From the NCBI GenBank assembly GCA_045106765.1, contig JBGCFD010000005.1:1-64000 (forward strand): a DNA stretch of 64,000 nucleotides. Reading direction: 5' to 3'. Position 1 is the first letter of the stretch. Each line of letters starts with the position of its first letter. This DNA is from CAJQQY01 sp045106765 (GTDB lineage Bacteria > Bacteroidota > Bacteroidia > Chitinophagales > Saprospiraceae). This document shows, piece after piece, positions 10,135 to 20,120 of the stretch. Both the position numbers and the translations under genes were made by a program. The notes beneath the pieces were generated by a model. That model searched no databases and had not been told where the DNA came from. It was given only the letters and a program-made list of their open reading frames with translations.

Positions 10135-11187
10135 TTACAATTCTTCCCAACTTAGTGGAGTTCCTGCCTTAATATTTTTTCGAGCTGTTTTTCCCAAAAC
10201 AGTTTCAAAATGCTTTGGCTCTAATCCATCTCCTGGACGTATAACTCTTAAGTTGTTTGGAGAAAAAGTTTCCCCCTCTTCTATATCATTTACGACATAA
10301 ATTGATCGTTTGAACTTTCTACTATTTTCTTCAGAGGCTTGTATTCCGTAGGAGACTTTCCCTTTTGCCAAGAATGCTCTTTCTGCTTCTATCACCAAAG
10401 ATTTCAATTCTTGTGGTTCTAAAGAAAATGCACTATCCACTCCCCCATCAGCTCGACTTAAAGTAAAATGTTTTTCTACCACACATGCTCCTAAACCTAT
10501 GGCAGCAAGAGGAACTCCAATGCCCATAGTATGATCTGATAAACCAACTGATACTCCTTCAAACATTTGTTCCATGTGAGGAATAGTGTCTATGTTACAA
10601 GTCTCCGGAGTAGCAGGATAAGTACTCGTACATTTAAGTAAGACCAAATCTTTGCAGCCATATTTGCGAAGCGTTCGAACCGATTCATCAATATCAGAAA
10701 GGTTAGTAACCCCAGTTGACATAATAACTGGTTTACCCGTTTCAGCAATTTTTCGAAGAAGCGGCATATCTGTATTTTCAAAAGAAGCTACCTTATAAAC
10801 TGGTACATTTAAGCTTTCTAAGAAGTCAACTGAAGTTGAATCAAAGGGTGAACTAAACGCAATCATTCCATGTTCTTTTGCTCGATCAAATATTTTTGCA
10901 TGCCAGTCCCAAGGAGTATACGCCAACTGGTATAAGTCATATAAATTATGACCTTTCCATAAAGAAGAATCATCATCAATATTAAATAATCCATGTTTCG
11001 CATTAATCGTCATGGTGTCAGCCGTATAAGTTTGCAGTTTAATTGCATCAGCTCCTGCTTCCGCTGCTGCATCAACGATCGCCAAAGCTCGTTCAAGAGA
11101 TTGGTTATGATTACCAGACATCTCAGCAATAATAAATGGTTTATGATTTTGACCAATCCACCGATTAGCAATTTTAAATTCTTTCAT
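10135..11187 (-). CDS. pseI: Pseudaminic acid synthase PseI
   Basis: This enzyme condenses phosphoenolpyruvate with 2,4-diacetamido-2,4,6-trideoxy-L-altrose to give pseudaminic acid. The 350-residue protein has the NeuB-type TIM barrel (FIIAEMSGNHNQSLERA, then GADAIKLQTYTADT) and the segment SLWKGHNLYDLYQLAYTPWD that is characteristic of PseI rather than NeuB. VGLSDHTMGIGVPLAAIGLG and EKHFTL follow. The C-terminal 65 residues form the SAF/antifreeze-like domain that closes over the active site (RSIYVVNDIEEGE). Length is normal. It sits 10 bases after pseF and 16 bases before the asparagine-synthase-like gene, in a single operon. Confidence 0.95.
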   Translation of the reverse strand: MKEFKIANRWIGQNHKPFIIAEMSGNHNQSLERALAIVDAAAEAGADAIKLQTYTADTMTINAKHGLFNIDDDSSLWKGHNLYDLYQLAYTPWDWHAKIFDRAKEHGMIAFSSPFDSTSVDFLESLNVPVYKVASFENTDMPLLRKIAETGKPVIMSTGVTNLSDIDESVRTLRKYGCKDLVLLKCTSTYPATPETCNIDTIPHMEQMFEGVSVGLSDHTMGIGVPLAAIGLGACVVEKHFTLSRADGGVDSAFSLEPQELKSLVIEAERAFLAKGKVSYGIQASEENSRKFKRSIYVVNDIEEGETFSPNNLRVIRPGDGLEPKHFETVLGKTARKNIKAGTPLSWEEL

Positions 11188-11197
11188 TTCTTAGGAT

Positions 11198-11941
11198 TTA
11201 ATTTTTTGATACTTTTATTGCATCAATATTATTAATAGAAGGTTTAGTGCTTTGCAATTTTTGATTCATGGAAAATTTAAACTCTGCTATTTCCCAATCA
11301 TCAATGGTATCTATATCATGTGCTTGCATTTCTTTTAATACAATCGTTCCTGTATTATTTGTCCAGACTTTTTTCATAGATTTAAGCACTTCTGCTTTCA
11401 TCCAATAAAATTGTCCACTATCATGATAGGCAGGTTCTAAATCTTGAGACCGAGTATTTAGATGTTCTGGATGAATCATTTTGACTCTGTCCTCAGCAAT
11501 TTTTACTGCTCTCTGAATTGGAAAACTAAATGGAAGTACTGGAAAGACAGAATCAAATTGATGAGCAATTAATTTATCAAATGCCATCTGTAATAATTTG
11601 CTAGACACAAAGGGAGACGTAGGATAAATACAACATATATTATCAAATTTTTGTCCTTGCATTTCGTACTTATGGATCACTTCTAACAATACATCTACGG
11701 TGGTCGCAAAATCATTTGCATTCGTATCACTTCGCATAAATGGAACACTTGCTCCAAATACTTCAGCAATTCTTGCAATCTCGGAATCATCTGTAGAAAC
11801 CATTATTTCATCAAAAATTTTAGAATTGATCGCCTCTTCAATTGGGTAACCAATGATCGGTTTTCCTAAAAATTCCTTAATGTTTTTTCGAGGAATTCTT
11901 TTACTTCCTCCACGAGCTGGTATTATCGCTAAATTTCGCAT
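11198..11941 (-). CDS. pseF: Pseudaminic acid cytidylyltransferase PseF
   Basis: PseF activates pseudaminic acid with CTP to give CMP-Pse for glycosyltransferases. The 247-residue protein starts with the CMP-sugar synthetase signature IIPARGGSKRIPRKNIK and continues with GKPIIGYPIEEA, VSTDDSEIA and the CIYPTSPF segment that positions CTP. The DSGQFYWMK region matches the acceptor-binding region of PseF and NeuA proteins. Its first 13 bases overlap the end of pseC and pseI follows after 10 bases, which implies coupled expression of consecutive pathway steps. Confidence 0.94.
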   Translation of the reverse strand: MRNLAIIPARGGSKRIPRKNIKEFLGKPIIGYPIEEAINSKIFDEIMVSTDDSEIARIAEVFGASVPFMRSDTNANDFATTVDVLLEVIHKYEMQGQKFDNICCIYPTSPFVSSKLLQMAFDKLIAHQFDSVFPVLPFSFPIQRAVKIAEDRVKMIHPEHLNTRSQDLEPAYHDSGQFYWMKAEVLKSMKKVWTNNTGTIVLKEMQAHDIDTIDDWEIAEFKFSMNQKLQSTKPSINNIDAIKVSKN

Positions 11942-13092
11942 AGACTAAATTCCTTTACTTTTTCAATCACATAATCTTGTTCCTCATCAGTTAGTGTCGG
12001 GTACATTGGCAAGCTAATACACTTTTCATAGTAGGCTTCGGCCACAGGCATGCTGCCTTTTTGATAACCTAGTGATTGATAGTATGGCATGGTATGAACT
12101 GGAATATAATGTATCTGTGCATAGATATTCTTCTCTTTCAAAGAATCATATAATTCCTTTCGACTATCAACTTTAATTATATAAAGATGATAAGCATGAC
12201 CAACATTATCCTCTACTGGAAGTGTTTCGATCGGAGTATTTTTAAATGCTACATCATACCTTTTAGCAATTTCTCTTCTTCGAATAACTCCACTATTAGC
12301 TCTTTCTAATTGTGAAATTCCAAGAGCTGCTTGCATTTCAGTTAATCGATAGTTAAACCCTAAAACTTGCATCTCATAATACCAGCCTCCATGATTTTCA
12401 TGCAATAAATTTGGGTCTCTTGTTATTCCATGACTTCGGAGTAAAAGAAATTTTTCATACAACTCCTTACTATTTGTTGTAATCATTCCTCCTTCCCCAC
12501 ATGCAATATGTTTGACTGGATGAAATGAAAATATTGCAGCATCTGCTAGGGAACCATCCCCACAATTGTGTTGACGTCCACTTTCTTCATCTACAAAATA
12601 CCCTCCTGGAGCATGACAAGCATCTTCCAAAATCCACATTCCATATTCATCTGCTAACTTTCTTAAATCTTTTAAGTTAATAGGATAGCCAGCAAAATCA
12701 ACGGGAATAATTCCTGCGTAAGTTCCTTTTGGAGATTGCTCTAAAAGGGTTCTTACTTTTTCAATATCAATTAAAATATTATGAGGATTAATATCAATGA
12801 AAGTAATTTCTCCTTCACAATATTTAATACAATTTGCCGAAGCTGCAAAAGTGATCGGAGTTGTGATCACTTTTGTACCTTTTCCAACTCCAAGACCCAA
12901 TGCTGCAATATGTAATGCAGTCGTTCCATTAGAAACGGCTACTGCATATTTGCAACCAATGTATTCTGCAAATTTTTCTTCAAATTCTGCCACTCTTGGA
13001 CCTTGAGTAATATAATCAGACTGTAAGGCATCACATACTGCTTTCATGTCGGACTCAGTAATGTGGTGCCGTCCATAATTAAGAACTTTCAT
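11929..13092 (-). CDS. pseC: UDP-4-amino-4,6-dideoxy-N-acetyl-beta-L-altrosamine transaminase PseC
   Basis: This PLP-dependent sugar aminotransferase of the DegT/DnrJ/EryC1 family performs the second step of pseudaminic acid synthesis, adding the C4 amino group with glutamate as donor. In 387 residues one sees SNGTTALHIAALGLGVGKGTKV (cofactor phosphate binding), LEDACHAPGG (Asp that contacts the pyridine nitrogen), and FSFHPVKHIACGEGGMITT with the internal aldimine Lys in HPVKHI. The later GFNYRLTEMQAALG is also typical. It is preceded by a 138-base spacer that contains a long hairpin, so a partial attenuator or processing site may lie between pseB and pseC. Confidence 0.95.
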   Translation of the reverse strand: MKVLNYGRHHITESDMKAVCDALQSDYITQGPRVAEFEEKFAEYIGCKYAVAVSNGTTALHIAALGLGVGKGTKVITTPITFAASANCIKYCEGEITFIDINPHNILIDIEKVRTLLEQSPKGTYAGIIPVDFAGYPINLKDLRKLADEYGMWILEDACHAPGGYFVDEESGRQHNCGDGSLADAAIFSFHPVKHIACGEGGMITTNSKELYEKFLLLRSHGITRDPNLLHENHGGWYYEMQVLGFNYRLTEMQAALGISQLERANSGVIRRREIAKRYDVAFKNTPIETLPVEDNVGHAYHLYIIKVDSRKELYDSLKEKNIYAQIHYIPVHTMPYYQSLGYQKGSMPVAEAYYEKCISLPMYPTLTDEEQDYVIEKVKEFSLCEI

Positions 13093-13130
13093 AGAATTAG
13101 TTTTTAGGTATGGGGAAATGATAATCTATA

Positions 13131-13202
13131 AAGATTTGACGAGATTACTTTGATTTTAGTTTTCACTATGAAAAACAAAGGCAAAAGAATTCGTCAAATC
13201 TT
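13131..13202 (-). promoter_or_regulatory. Intercistronic inverted repeat between pseB and pseC
   Basis: AAGATTTGACGA at 13131-13142 is exactly complementary to TCGTCAAATCTT at 13191-13202. The enclosed 48 bases can pair further (GTTTTC with GAAAAC near 13158-13176, CTTTG with CAAAG). No T tract follows on the transcribed strand. It could be an mRNA processing or stability element that sets the PseB:PseC ratio. The structure is seen; the role is inferred. Confidence 0.5.
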
Positions 13203-13230
13203 ATAATTTATTTTATAAATATTCCTTAGC

Positions 13231-14277
13231 TTAAGAAACAGATTCTAACTCCGTAACTGTAAATGAAGCATCTACATGTTGCTTGATTAACTTTCTCATA
13301 TCTTTGACCGTTAACCATTCGCTATTTTCACCAGAGTTATAGCTAAATCCAACAGGTACTTCTTTGCCATCATAATGTCTTAGAAAATCGGCTTTATCAA
13401 TACCAACGTAATTTAAATTAGTAGGACAAATCACAAAGTGTTTAGCCAACTCGATAGTATTATGAGAGTCAGCTGGAGTAATCATTTCTTCATGTAATTT
13501 TTCTCCAGGACGAATTCCAATTATTTTTTGTGTACAGTTAGGAGCTACAGCAGTTGCAACATCTGTAATCTTATACGAAGGAATTTTTGGGATATAAATT
13601 TCTCCACCTAATGCATTTTCCATTGCAAAGAATACTAAATCAACTGCGCTTTCCAACGTGATATTGAATCGAGTCATTTCATCATGTGTAATTGGTAATG
13701 TTCCTTCTGGTCTTTTTTTCATAAAAAATGGAATTACAGAACCTCTTGATCCCATTACATTTCCATAACGAACAACTGAAAATCGAGTCTTACGGCTACC
13801 TTTCATATTATTAGCCGCTACAAATAATTTATCAGAACAAAGTTTTGTCGCACCATAAAGATTGACTGGAGCTGCTGCTTTATCCGTTGAAAGTGCAACC
13901 ACAGATTCTACATTATTAGCAATAGCTGCTTCAATCACATTTTGAGCACCGAGGACGTTGGTCTTAATACATTCAAAAGGATTATATTCTGCAGTTGTTA
14001 CTTGCTTGAGTGCAGCAGCATGAATAATTATATCAACTCCCTCGCAAGCTTTCATAAATCGATCTTTATCTCTGATATCTCCGATAAAATATCGGATAGC
14101 CTTGTGTTCTCTAGGATTGAAGGTTTGAGCCATCTCGAATTGCTTTAACTCATCTCTAGAAAATATTACCAACCTTTTAACTTTAGGGAAATTTTTCAAA
14201 ACTGTTTTTACGTACTCTTTACCAAAGGAACCAGTCCCTCCAGTAAGTAAAATAGACTTACCATTTAAATCTAACAT
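13231..14277 (-). CDS. pseB: UDP-N-acetylglucosamine 4,6-dehydratase (inverting) PseB
   Basis: PseB is the first enzyme of pseudaminic acid synthesis, converting UDP-GlcNAc to the 4-keto-6-deoxy-L-altro intermediate. The 348-residue protein has the NAD(P)-binding LTGGTGSFGKEYVKTVL, the DIRDKDR segment, HAAALKQVTTAEYNPFE typical of PseB/FlaA1, and VALSTDKAAAPVNLYGATKL, where the YxxxK of extended short-chain dehydrogenases is YGATK with Asp and Lys replacing the usual Ser/Thr pattern. Length matches the family. It is the first gene of the glycan operon, and its 5' region carries a (TG)15 tract 89 bases before the start. Confidence 0.95.
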   Translation of the reverse strand: MLDLNGKSILLTGGTGSFGKEYVKTVLKNFPKVKRLVIFSRDELKQFEMAQTFNPREHKAIRYFIGDIRDKDRFMKACEGVDIIIHAAALKQVTTAEYNPFECIKTNVLGAQNVIEAAIANNVESVVALSTDKAAAPVNLYGATKLCSDKLFVAANNMKGSRKTRFSVVRYGNVMGSRGSVIPFFMKKRPEGTLPITHDEMTRFNITLESAVDLVFFAMENALGGEIYIPKIPSYKITDVATAVAPNCTQKIIGIRPGEKLHEEMITPADSHNTIELAKHFVICPTNLNYVGIDKADFLRHYDGKEVPVGFSYNSGENSEWLTVKDMRKLIKQHVDASFTVTELESVS

Positions 14278-14821
<544 letters not shown>

Positions 14822-17092
14822 GTGAGAACAAATCAATTTTTCGTTAGCGCAATTTTTACTTTCTTCATTTTTATCAATAATATTAATGCTGCTCATATCA
14901 TTGGAGGAGAATTAACCTATCAATGTCTTGGAAATGGAGACTACGCTATTACGCTTAAAGTTTATAGAGATTGTCAAAATGGTGGAGCTGGTTTTGATGA
15001 AGATGGGACGATGTCTATTTATAGAAGTGATGATTTAGATAATGAATTTGCCATGGCAATGATGCCATTACCAACGGTAACTTCAGTTGATCCTTCTATA
15101 GGAAATCCTTGTTTACTTTCGCCACCTGAAGTATGTGTTCAAGAAGCTATTTATAATTTTAAATTAAGTGATTTGGGAATTAATCTTCCTAATTCTCCCT
15201 TTACTTATCACCTCGTTTATCAGCGATGTTGTAGAAATAGTACAATAAGTAACATTATAAATCCTGGAGATACAGGAGTAACTTATACGGTTGATATTTC
15301 TCCAGAAGCTCAAGACCTTTGCAATAGTTCTCCTTCGTTCGAATCATTTCCTCCTATAATTATTTGTGTAAATAATCCTTTGGAATTTGTTCAAACAGCG
15401 ACAGATATTGATGGGGACGAATTACGATATGAATTATGCAGTCCACTTAAAGGTGCAGGAACAGATGGAGCGATTACCCCAGGAGATATCTATAGCTTTA
15501 CTGGAGCAACTCCTAATCCAGATGCTCCACCACCGTTTGAACCTGTTAATTTTTATGCTCCAACTTACTCGTCCTATTCTCCTCTTGGTGCATTGCCTAG
15601 TCTAAGTATTGACTCCTTGACAGGTGTATTAACAGGAACTCCAAATACCATTGGTCAATTCGTGGTAGGTATCTGCGTTAAAGAATATCGAAATGGGAAA
15701 TTATTAAGTGTGATTCAAAGGGATTTCCAATTTAATGTCGATTTTTGTGAACCTGGTATTTTTGCTACTATGGGAGGAGAGGAATTAGTTACAGAACAAA
15801 TTCAACAACCTCAATATATTTATTATTCATGTGGTGATCCTCATGTTTTTTTTGAAAATCAAAGTTACCCGAGTGAATTTATTAATGGTTATGAATGGAA
15901 AATTATCCTTGACAATGGAGATACTTTAATTTCAAATGAAGCAGATTTAGATGTGACATTTCCTGACTTAGGAATCTATGAAGGTATGTTAATATTGAAC
16001 CCTGGATCAATTTGCACAGATTCTTCATTCGTAGAAATTAGAATATATCCAGGTCTCGATTCTGATTTTAATATTGAATACGATGATATTTGTGATCCTT
16101 CCCCAATCCAATTCACCGATCAAAGTACTACAGAAGCAAGCGATATTATTGCATGGTATTGGGATTTCGGTGATGGAAATACTTCTGACCAAACAAATCC
16201 GATTCACCAATATGAGTCACCAGATATTTATTCTGTTTCGTTACAAATAACCGATTCCAATGGCTGTGTAAAAACTAGTACTCAGGAATTATCGTGGATG
16301 CCAGTTCCTGCTGAAATATCCGTTGATAGTGATATTCAAGAAGGTTGTACTCCAGTAAATATTAATTTTACGAATCAATCTTTTCCTATTTCTGAAATTT
16401 ATGATTTTAGTTGGGATTTTGGAGAAGGAGGCTCGAGTGATGAAATGGATCCATCATATGAATATTTCAATCACGGACTTTTTTCAGTAAATCTTTCTAT
16501 TGTCTCTCCCAATGGTTGTCGTGTCGAAAAAGAATTTGAAGATTGGATTAATGTCTTTCCTAATCCAGTAGCTGAATTTTCATATACTCCCGACCCTGTC
16601 AATTATTTTAATCCAATCGTACAATTCAATAATCAGTCTAGCTATTATGATAATCTCTATTGGAATTTTGACAGAATGAGTTTTTCTTATGAAGAGAATC
16701 CTGAATTTACTTTTCCTGACTCAGGAATTTACATCGTGGAATTATCTACAATTAATGATTATGGATGTACTGATACTATTCAAGAAATAATAGATATTAT
16801 TCCAGAGGTAACTTTATTTTTACCAAATGCTTTCTCTCCGAACTATGATGGGATTAATGATCTGTATTTTCCAATTGGTTATTTTGATTTTGTCAAAGAT
16901 TATCAGTTTTACGTTTTCAATCGAGTTGGAGATTTAATCTTTGAAACAGATGATCCATCACAAGGTTGGGACGGAAAAAATATAAAAACCAATAAATTAG
17001 TTGCTGCTGGGATTTATAATTGTACTGTCAGTTACAAAGATACTCGTGGTAAATTTTATAAAAAGAAGGAAGTTATCGCAGTCATAAAATAA
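14822..17092 (+). CDS. Secreted PKD-domain protein with gliding/T9SS type B sorting domain
   Basis: This 756-residue protein begins with a GTG codon; no in-frame ATG gives a better signal peptide than FFVSAIFTFFIFINNINA. The mature N-terminus starts AHIIGGELTYQC, the opening of a widespread Bacteroidota adhesin-like family, followed by a cysteine-rich region and three PKD domains (WYWDFGDGNTSDQTNP, then DFSWDFGEGGSSDEMDP and LYWNFDRMS). The last 90 residues (FLPNAFSPNYDGINDLYFPI to the VGDLIFET and WDGK segment) are the gliding-motility-associated C-terminal domain recognised by the type IX secretion system as a type B signal. It is probably exported and surface attached. A bidirectional terminator follows. 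Confidence 0.93.
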   Translation: MRTNQFFVSAIFTFFIFINNINAAHIIGGELTYQCLGNGDYAITLKVYRDCQNGGAGFDEDGTMSIYRSDDLDNEFAMAMMPLPTVTSVDPSIGNPCLLSPPEVCVQEAIYNFKLSDLGINLPNSPFTYHLVYQRCCRNSTISNIINPGDTGVTYTVDISPEAQDLCNSSPSFESFPPIIICVNNPLEFVQTATDIDGDELRYELCSPLKGAGTDGAITPGDIYSFTGATPNPDAPPPFEPVNFYAPTYSSYSPLGALPSLSIDSLTGVLTGTPNTIGQFVVGICVKEYRNGKLLSVIQRDFQFNVDFCEPGIFATMGGEELVTEQIQQPQYIYYSCGDPHVFFENQSYPSEFINGYEWKIILDNGDTLISNEADLDVTFPDLGIYEGMLILNPGSICTDSSFVEIRIYPGLDSDFNIEYDDICDPSPIQFTDQSTTEASDIIAWYWDFGDGNTSDQTNPIHQYESPDIYSVSLQITDSNGCVKTSTQELSWMPVPAEISVDSDIQEGCTPVNINFTNQSFPISEIYDFSWDFGEGGSSDEMDPSYEYFNHGLFSVNLSIVSPNGCRVEKEFEDWINVFPNPVAEFSYTPDPVNYFNPIVQFNNQSSYYDNLYWNFDRMSFSYEENPEFTFPDSGIYIVELSTINDYGCTDTIQEIIDIIPEVTLFLPNAFSPNYDGINDLYFPIGYFDFVKDYQFYVFNRVGDLIFETDDPSQGWDGKNIKTNKLVAAGIYNCTVSYKDTRGKFYKKKEVIAVIK

Positions 17093-17100
17093 ACCTAATA

Positions 17101-17149
17101 AATTAAATTCTCTGGAGTTTTAAGATGAAAAATTCCAGAGAATTTAATT
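17101..17149. terminator. Bidirectional terminator between convergent genes
   Basis: A 16-bp perfect stem (17101-17116 with 17134-17149, AATTAAATTCTCTGGA and its complement) has a T-rich edge on both strands and sits between the converging secreted-protein and oxidoreductase genes. The loop (17117-17133) can pair further through TTTT and AAAA. Confidence 0.8.
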
Positions 17150-17151
17150 CA

Positions 17152-18784
17152 TTAATTATACATTTTTTCTCGTACTTGTAACTTGGTTTCATACCTTTCT
17201 TTCTTAACAGCATTCAACGCGGTCAGATGTGATGCTGCCATTATCGTGAAAGTCAATCCTTTGGCTGGCAAAAAATTAAATTCTGAAGCATCTCCAACAT
17301 ATACATTTTTACTTCCATGCAATCTTCCTGAAGAAGCCAATGTAAATGGTTTTGGATTTTTAGAAATAGGTAGAGTTCCTCCATAATGTTTACTTGATCC
17401 AGGGTTTACAATTTTTGAAAATAAGGGTAAACATCCTAGACCAAGCATCTTTTCTTTTTAAGGAAGATAGATTATTTTTTATTCTATCATGATCTTGTTT
17501 ATAGTCAATATTTAATTGACACCCTGAAGCATTGTTGCAACCTTTAACTAATTGAACCCCATTTTCTTCTTGCTGAAACTCAGGCAAATGAACTCCTCCA
17601 AAAACTAAAGCCTCTTTAAGTATATTAATTATTTGATAGGATAATCGAAAATTAAAAGGAACTTCTCTAATCAATTTATGTAACAGCAAGGATCTATAAG
17701 TATATAAATTCATTAGACTAAAATCTTCTTTTTCTTTTAATTTATAATACAATGATAGTTGACTAAAACTTGATCTCATGACACTATTTGCTTTGCCCAA
17801 CATTGACATATTTATCCAGCTCGTATAAAAAAATGGATTTGAAATAAAGGGTAATTTATGATTATAAGCTTCGCTCGACTTAAGTACTATTCTAGCGGTA
17901 CCCAATACTGAAGCACAAAGAATTATTTTTTTACACGTTAACGTCTCTATTTTTTTAGTTAGTGTATTAGTAAATTGTACTTCAACAAAATCTCCTTTTT
18001 CATTATAGGTATTTACGAGCGCATTTCCTTTGTAATGAAAGTTCTTATATTCATACAATTTTTTCAAAGTCATTCTTGGATGATATCCTTGAGTATTTTC
18101 CAAAGACCAAAAATCCATGTCATTATAGTTATTGTCATCTCCCAATTCATTTGAATAAATTGCTAAAGGTGTTCTCTCTAAAAATATACCTTTACTATTC
18201 CACTTCATTTTTTTGTTATGAAATTTACTCCAAATTTTTGCCATGCTTTTATCTAAAGCTAGAGGGTTTTCCAATCCATTCAGTTCTCCGAGGCTAATTT
18301 TAGATTTCCCAAAAACACCTATTCTAGATGCAATTTTTTCATATCCTTTTTCCAAAAATTTAAAATTCATCCCCGCCTTTTTCGCTTCATCTGGAGAAAA
18401 GGCAAACACTCCCCTGCCCCAAGAATTACCTAATCCACCTTGGGCATGGCTTTCCAAAAATGAATCTTTCCAAAGACCACTCAATGGTATATTCCCTCCA
18501 TTGGTTTTTTCTACAAATTCTAGCAGCGGAGTTAATCTATTTTTATTTTTTAACCAACTCCTTTCCACTCCACCCAAATTTTTTCCTAAAAAATATTCAC
18601 CTTGGTTTTCCTCATTCTCTCGAATAGAAATAAAATCTTTATTTGGAATAATAGATGAATTAGAATCTGCTTGGATTCCCACATCTAACATTAGTACTTT
18701 TGCTCCATCTTCCAATAAAGTTTGAGCCGCTTGTACTCCACTACAACCTGATCCGGCAACAATAAAATCAAAACCTATTAACAT
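17152..18784 (-). pseudogene. GMC-type FAD oxidoreductase split by a frameshift
   Basis: The frame from 18784 encodes a flavoprotein N-terminus (FDFIVAGSGCSGVQAAQTLLEDG, with GxGxxG) and a GMC-like middle (GGLGNSWGRGVFAFSPDEA; CKKIILCASVLGTARIVL), then stops at 17390 after a nonsense tail. The expected family C-terminus continues in another frame from about 17448 to 17152: NPGSSKHYGGTLP and VGDASEFNFLPAKGLTFTIM, which binds FAD and carries the usual catalytic His region. The switch falls near 17450-17465 in the run TTAAAAAGAAAAGATG and needs one base skipped (+1). An indel in an A-run, either a real mutation or a sequencing error, explains it best. All other parts of the protein look intact, which suggests a recent event or an error. 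Confidence 0.82.
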
Positions 18785-19169
18785 AAAATAATGTATTAAT
18801 AACGTTAATTAAAACAATTCCCAGCATAACATAAATGACATACTTGATTAATCCAAAAAACATTATTCTAATGCTTTGCCATAGTGTTAAGTGTGCTAAA
18901 AATTTGCTTGAAAAATTAGGTCGTGTTTCAAGAATAGAAAGGATTAGAAAAAAACGTTTTCTAATATTATTGTTAGGATTCCATATCGCTGAATAGCTAT
19001 CATATACCCCACATAAAAAAGCGGAATTTTTTATTTTAGATAAAATGTATACCTCCTTATCAGTTAGTGGATAATCTCCAGTTTCAATCGCATCAAAATA
19101 TATTTTTATTTCTCTCTCTGTAATATCTACATTGAGCAGATATTTAGAAATACTATTAACTTGTTTCAT
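18768..19169 (-). CDS. Small membrane protein paired with the GMC oxidoreductase
   Basis: A 133-residue protein of unknown function. The first 95 residues are soluble and helical; residues about 103-125 form a membrane helix (GLIKYVIYVMLGIVLINVINTLF). It overlaps the oxidoreductase start by 17 bases, so the two are co-translated. Small subunits are common partners of GMC-type dehydrogenases, in which they help assembly or membrane attachment, but I see no motif that proves this here. It is divergent from the lipoprotein gene with only 48 bases between them. Confidence 0.7.
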   Translation of the reverse strand: MKQVNSISKYLLNVDITEREIKIYFDAIETGDYPLTDKEVYILSKIKNSAFLCGVYDSYSAIWNPNNNIRKRFFLILSILETRPNFSSKFLAHLTLWQSIRIMFFGLIKYVIYVMLGIVLINVINTLFYVNRF

Positions 19170-19217
19170 TATGGTTATCTATTTGCAATTATTTAAAGCA
19201 AATAAATATCCGCAATA

Positions 19218-19886
19218 ATGAAAAATATAATATTCCTTTATTTCATTGGTTTTCTTACACTTTCTGGGTGTTCATCAAATAAAAAATATTCTTATTTTGA
19301 GAATAACAAGTCTAAGATTGAGAAAATAGCTGTACTTCCTTTTGAAATAATTTTTACAGGAAAAATTCCAAAAGAACTCGATGAACAAATGCTGAAAGAA
19401 ATAGAATTTGAAGAAAGTATCACTTTTCAAAATTCTTTTTCAAAAATACTTCTTAACCAAAATAGGGAAAGTAACTTTTCAATTCAACCCACTCAAAAAA
19501 CGCTAGATATACTTAACAGTAAAAATATTAGTGTAAAAGAATCTTGGAAAATACATCCTCAACAATTAGCTGAAATTCTTGGTGTAAACGCAGTAGTCAA
19601 ATCAAGAGTAAGAAGGAAAATAGAAATACCTAACAAAAAAACGCTAAGGCGTAATACTGTAATTCAAATATTAAATATCTCTGGAATTTTTTCTGGTGCT
19701 CCTGCTCCTCTTCCTCCAACTAGTAATCCGAACACTCAAAATATTAAAGCTGACTATGTATTGGTTGAATCAAAAGAAGGTGATATCATTTGGAAAAAAT
19801 CAATATTATGGAATGGTGATAAAAATATCGCTTTGTCTCAAAAAGCTGACTTAATCAACCAAAATTCCTACTTCATTTTTCCTTAA
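19218..19886 (+). CDS. Lipoprotein of unknown function
   Basis: The 222-residue protein begins with a type II signal peptide ending in the lipobox LSGC (Cys18), so it should be lipidated. The next part, KIEKIAVLPFEIIF, is a strand seen in periplasmic lipoproteins of the LpoB/CsgG/GNA1162 kind, followed by a helical region with LAEILGVNAVVKSRVRRK, and a final ADYVLVESKEGDIIWKKS strand pair. The resemblance to those families is loose, and I do not assign a function. A strong terminator follows directly. Confidence 0.75.
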   Translation: MKNIIFLYFIGFLTLSGCSSNKKYSYFENNKSKIEKIAVLPFEIIFTGKIPKELDEQMLKEIEFEESITFQNSFSKILLNQNRESNFSIQPTQKTLDILNSKNISVKESWKIHPQQLAEILGVNAVVKSRVRRKIEIPNKKTLRRNTVIQILNISGIFSGAPAPLPPTSNPNTQNIKADYVLVESKEGDIIWKKSILWNGDKNIALSQKADLINQNSYFIFP

Positions 19887-19910
19887 CCTATACATAGTAA
19901 TATTTTTTTG

Positions 19911-19944
19911 AAACCAAGTCTTGCATAGGACTTGGTTTTTTTTT
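19911..19944 (+). terminator. Rho-independent terminator after lipoprotein gene
   Basis: A 10-bp perfect stem (19911-19920 AAACCAAGTC with 19929-19938) with an 8-base loop is followed by six further T residues. It begins 24 bases after the lipoprotein stop codon. Confidence 0.92.
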
Positions 19945-20120
19945 GCCCTTTTTCTTCGTCTAATTTTTTTCTATTTCCTTACTAAATTTCTAAAAATGAG
20001 AATTTTTTATAAAAACGAGAGTATATAAAAAAATAGATTATTCATAAACAACTGTTAATCAACAACTTAAACTATGGTTCTTCTTTTGAAAATAAGTGGA
20101 TATACTAAAACAGTAATACC

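Noticed and set aside
17390..17470. Canonical -1 programmed frameshift in the oxidoreductase
   Set aside because: The required shift is +1 and no slippery X_XXY_YYZ heptamer in the right frame or downstream pseudoknot is visible.
18243..18725. 160-codon plus-strand ORF opposite the oxidoreductase
   Set aside because: It is antisense to a recognisable flavoprotein domain and shows serine/proline-rich shadow composition.
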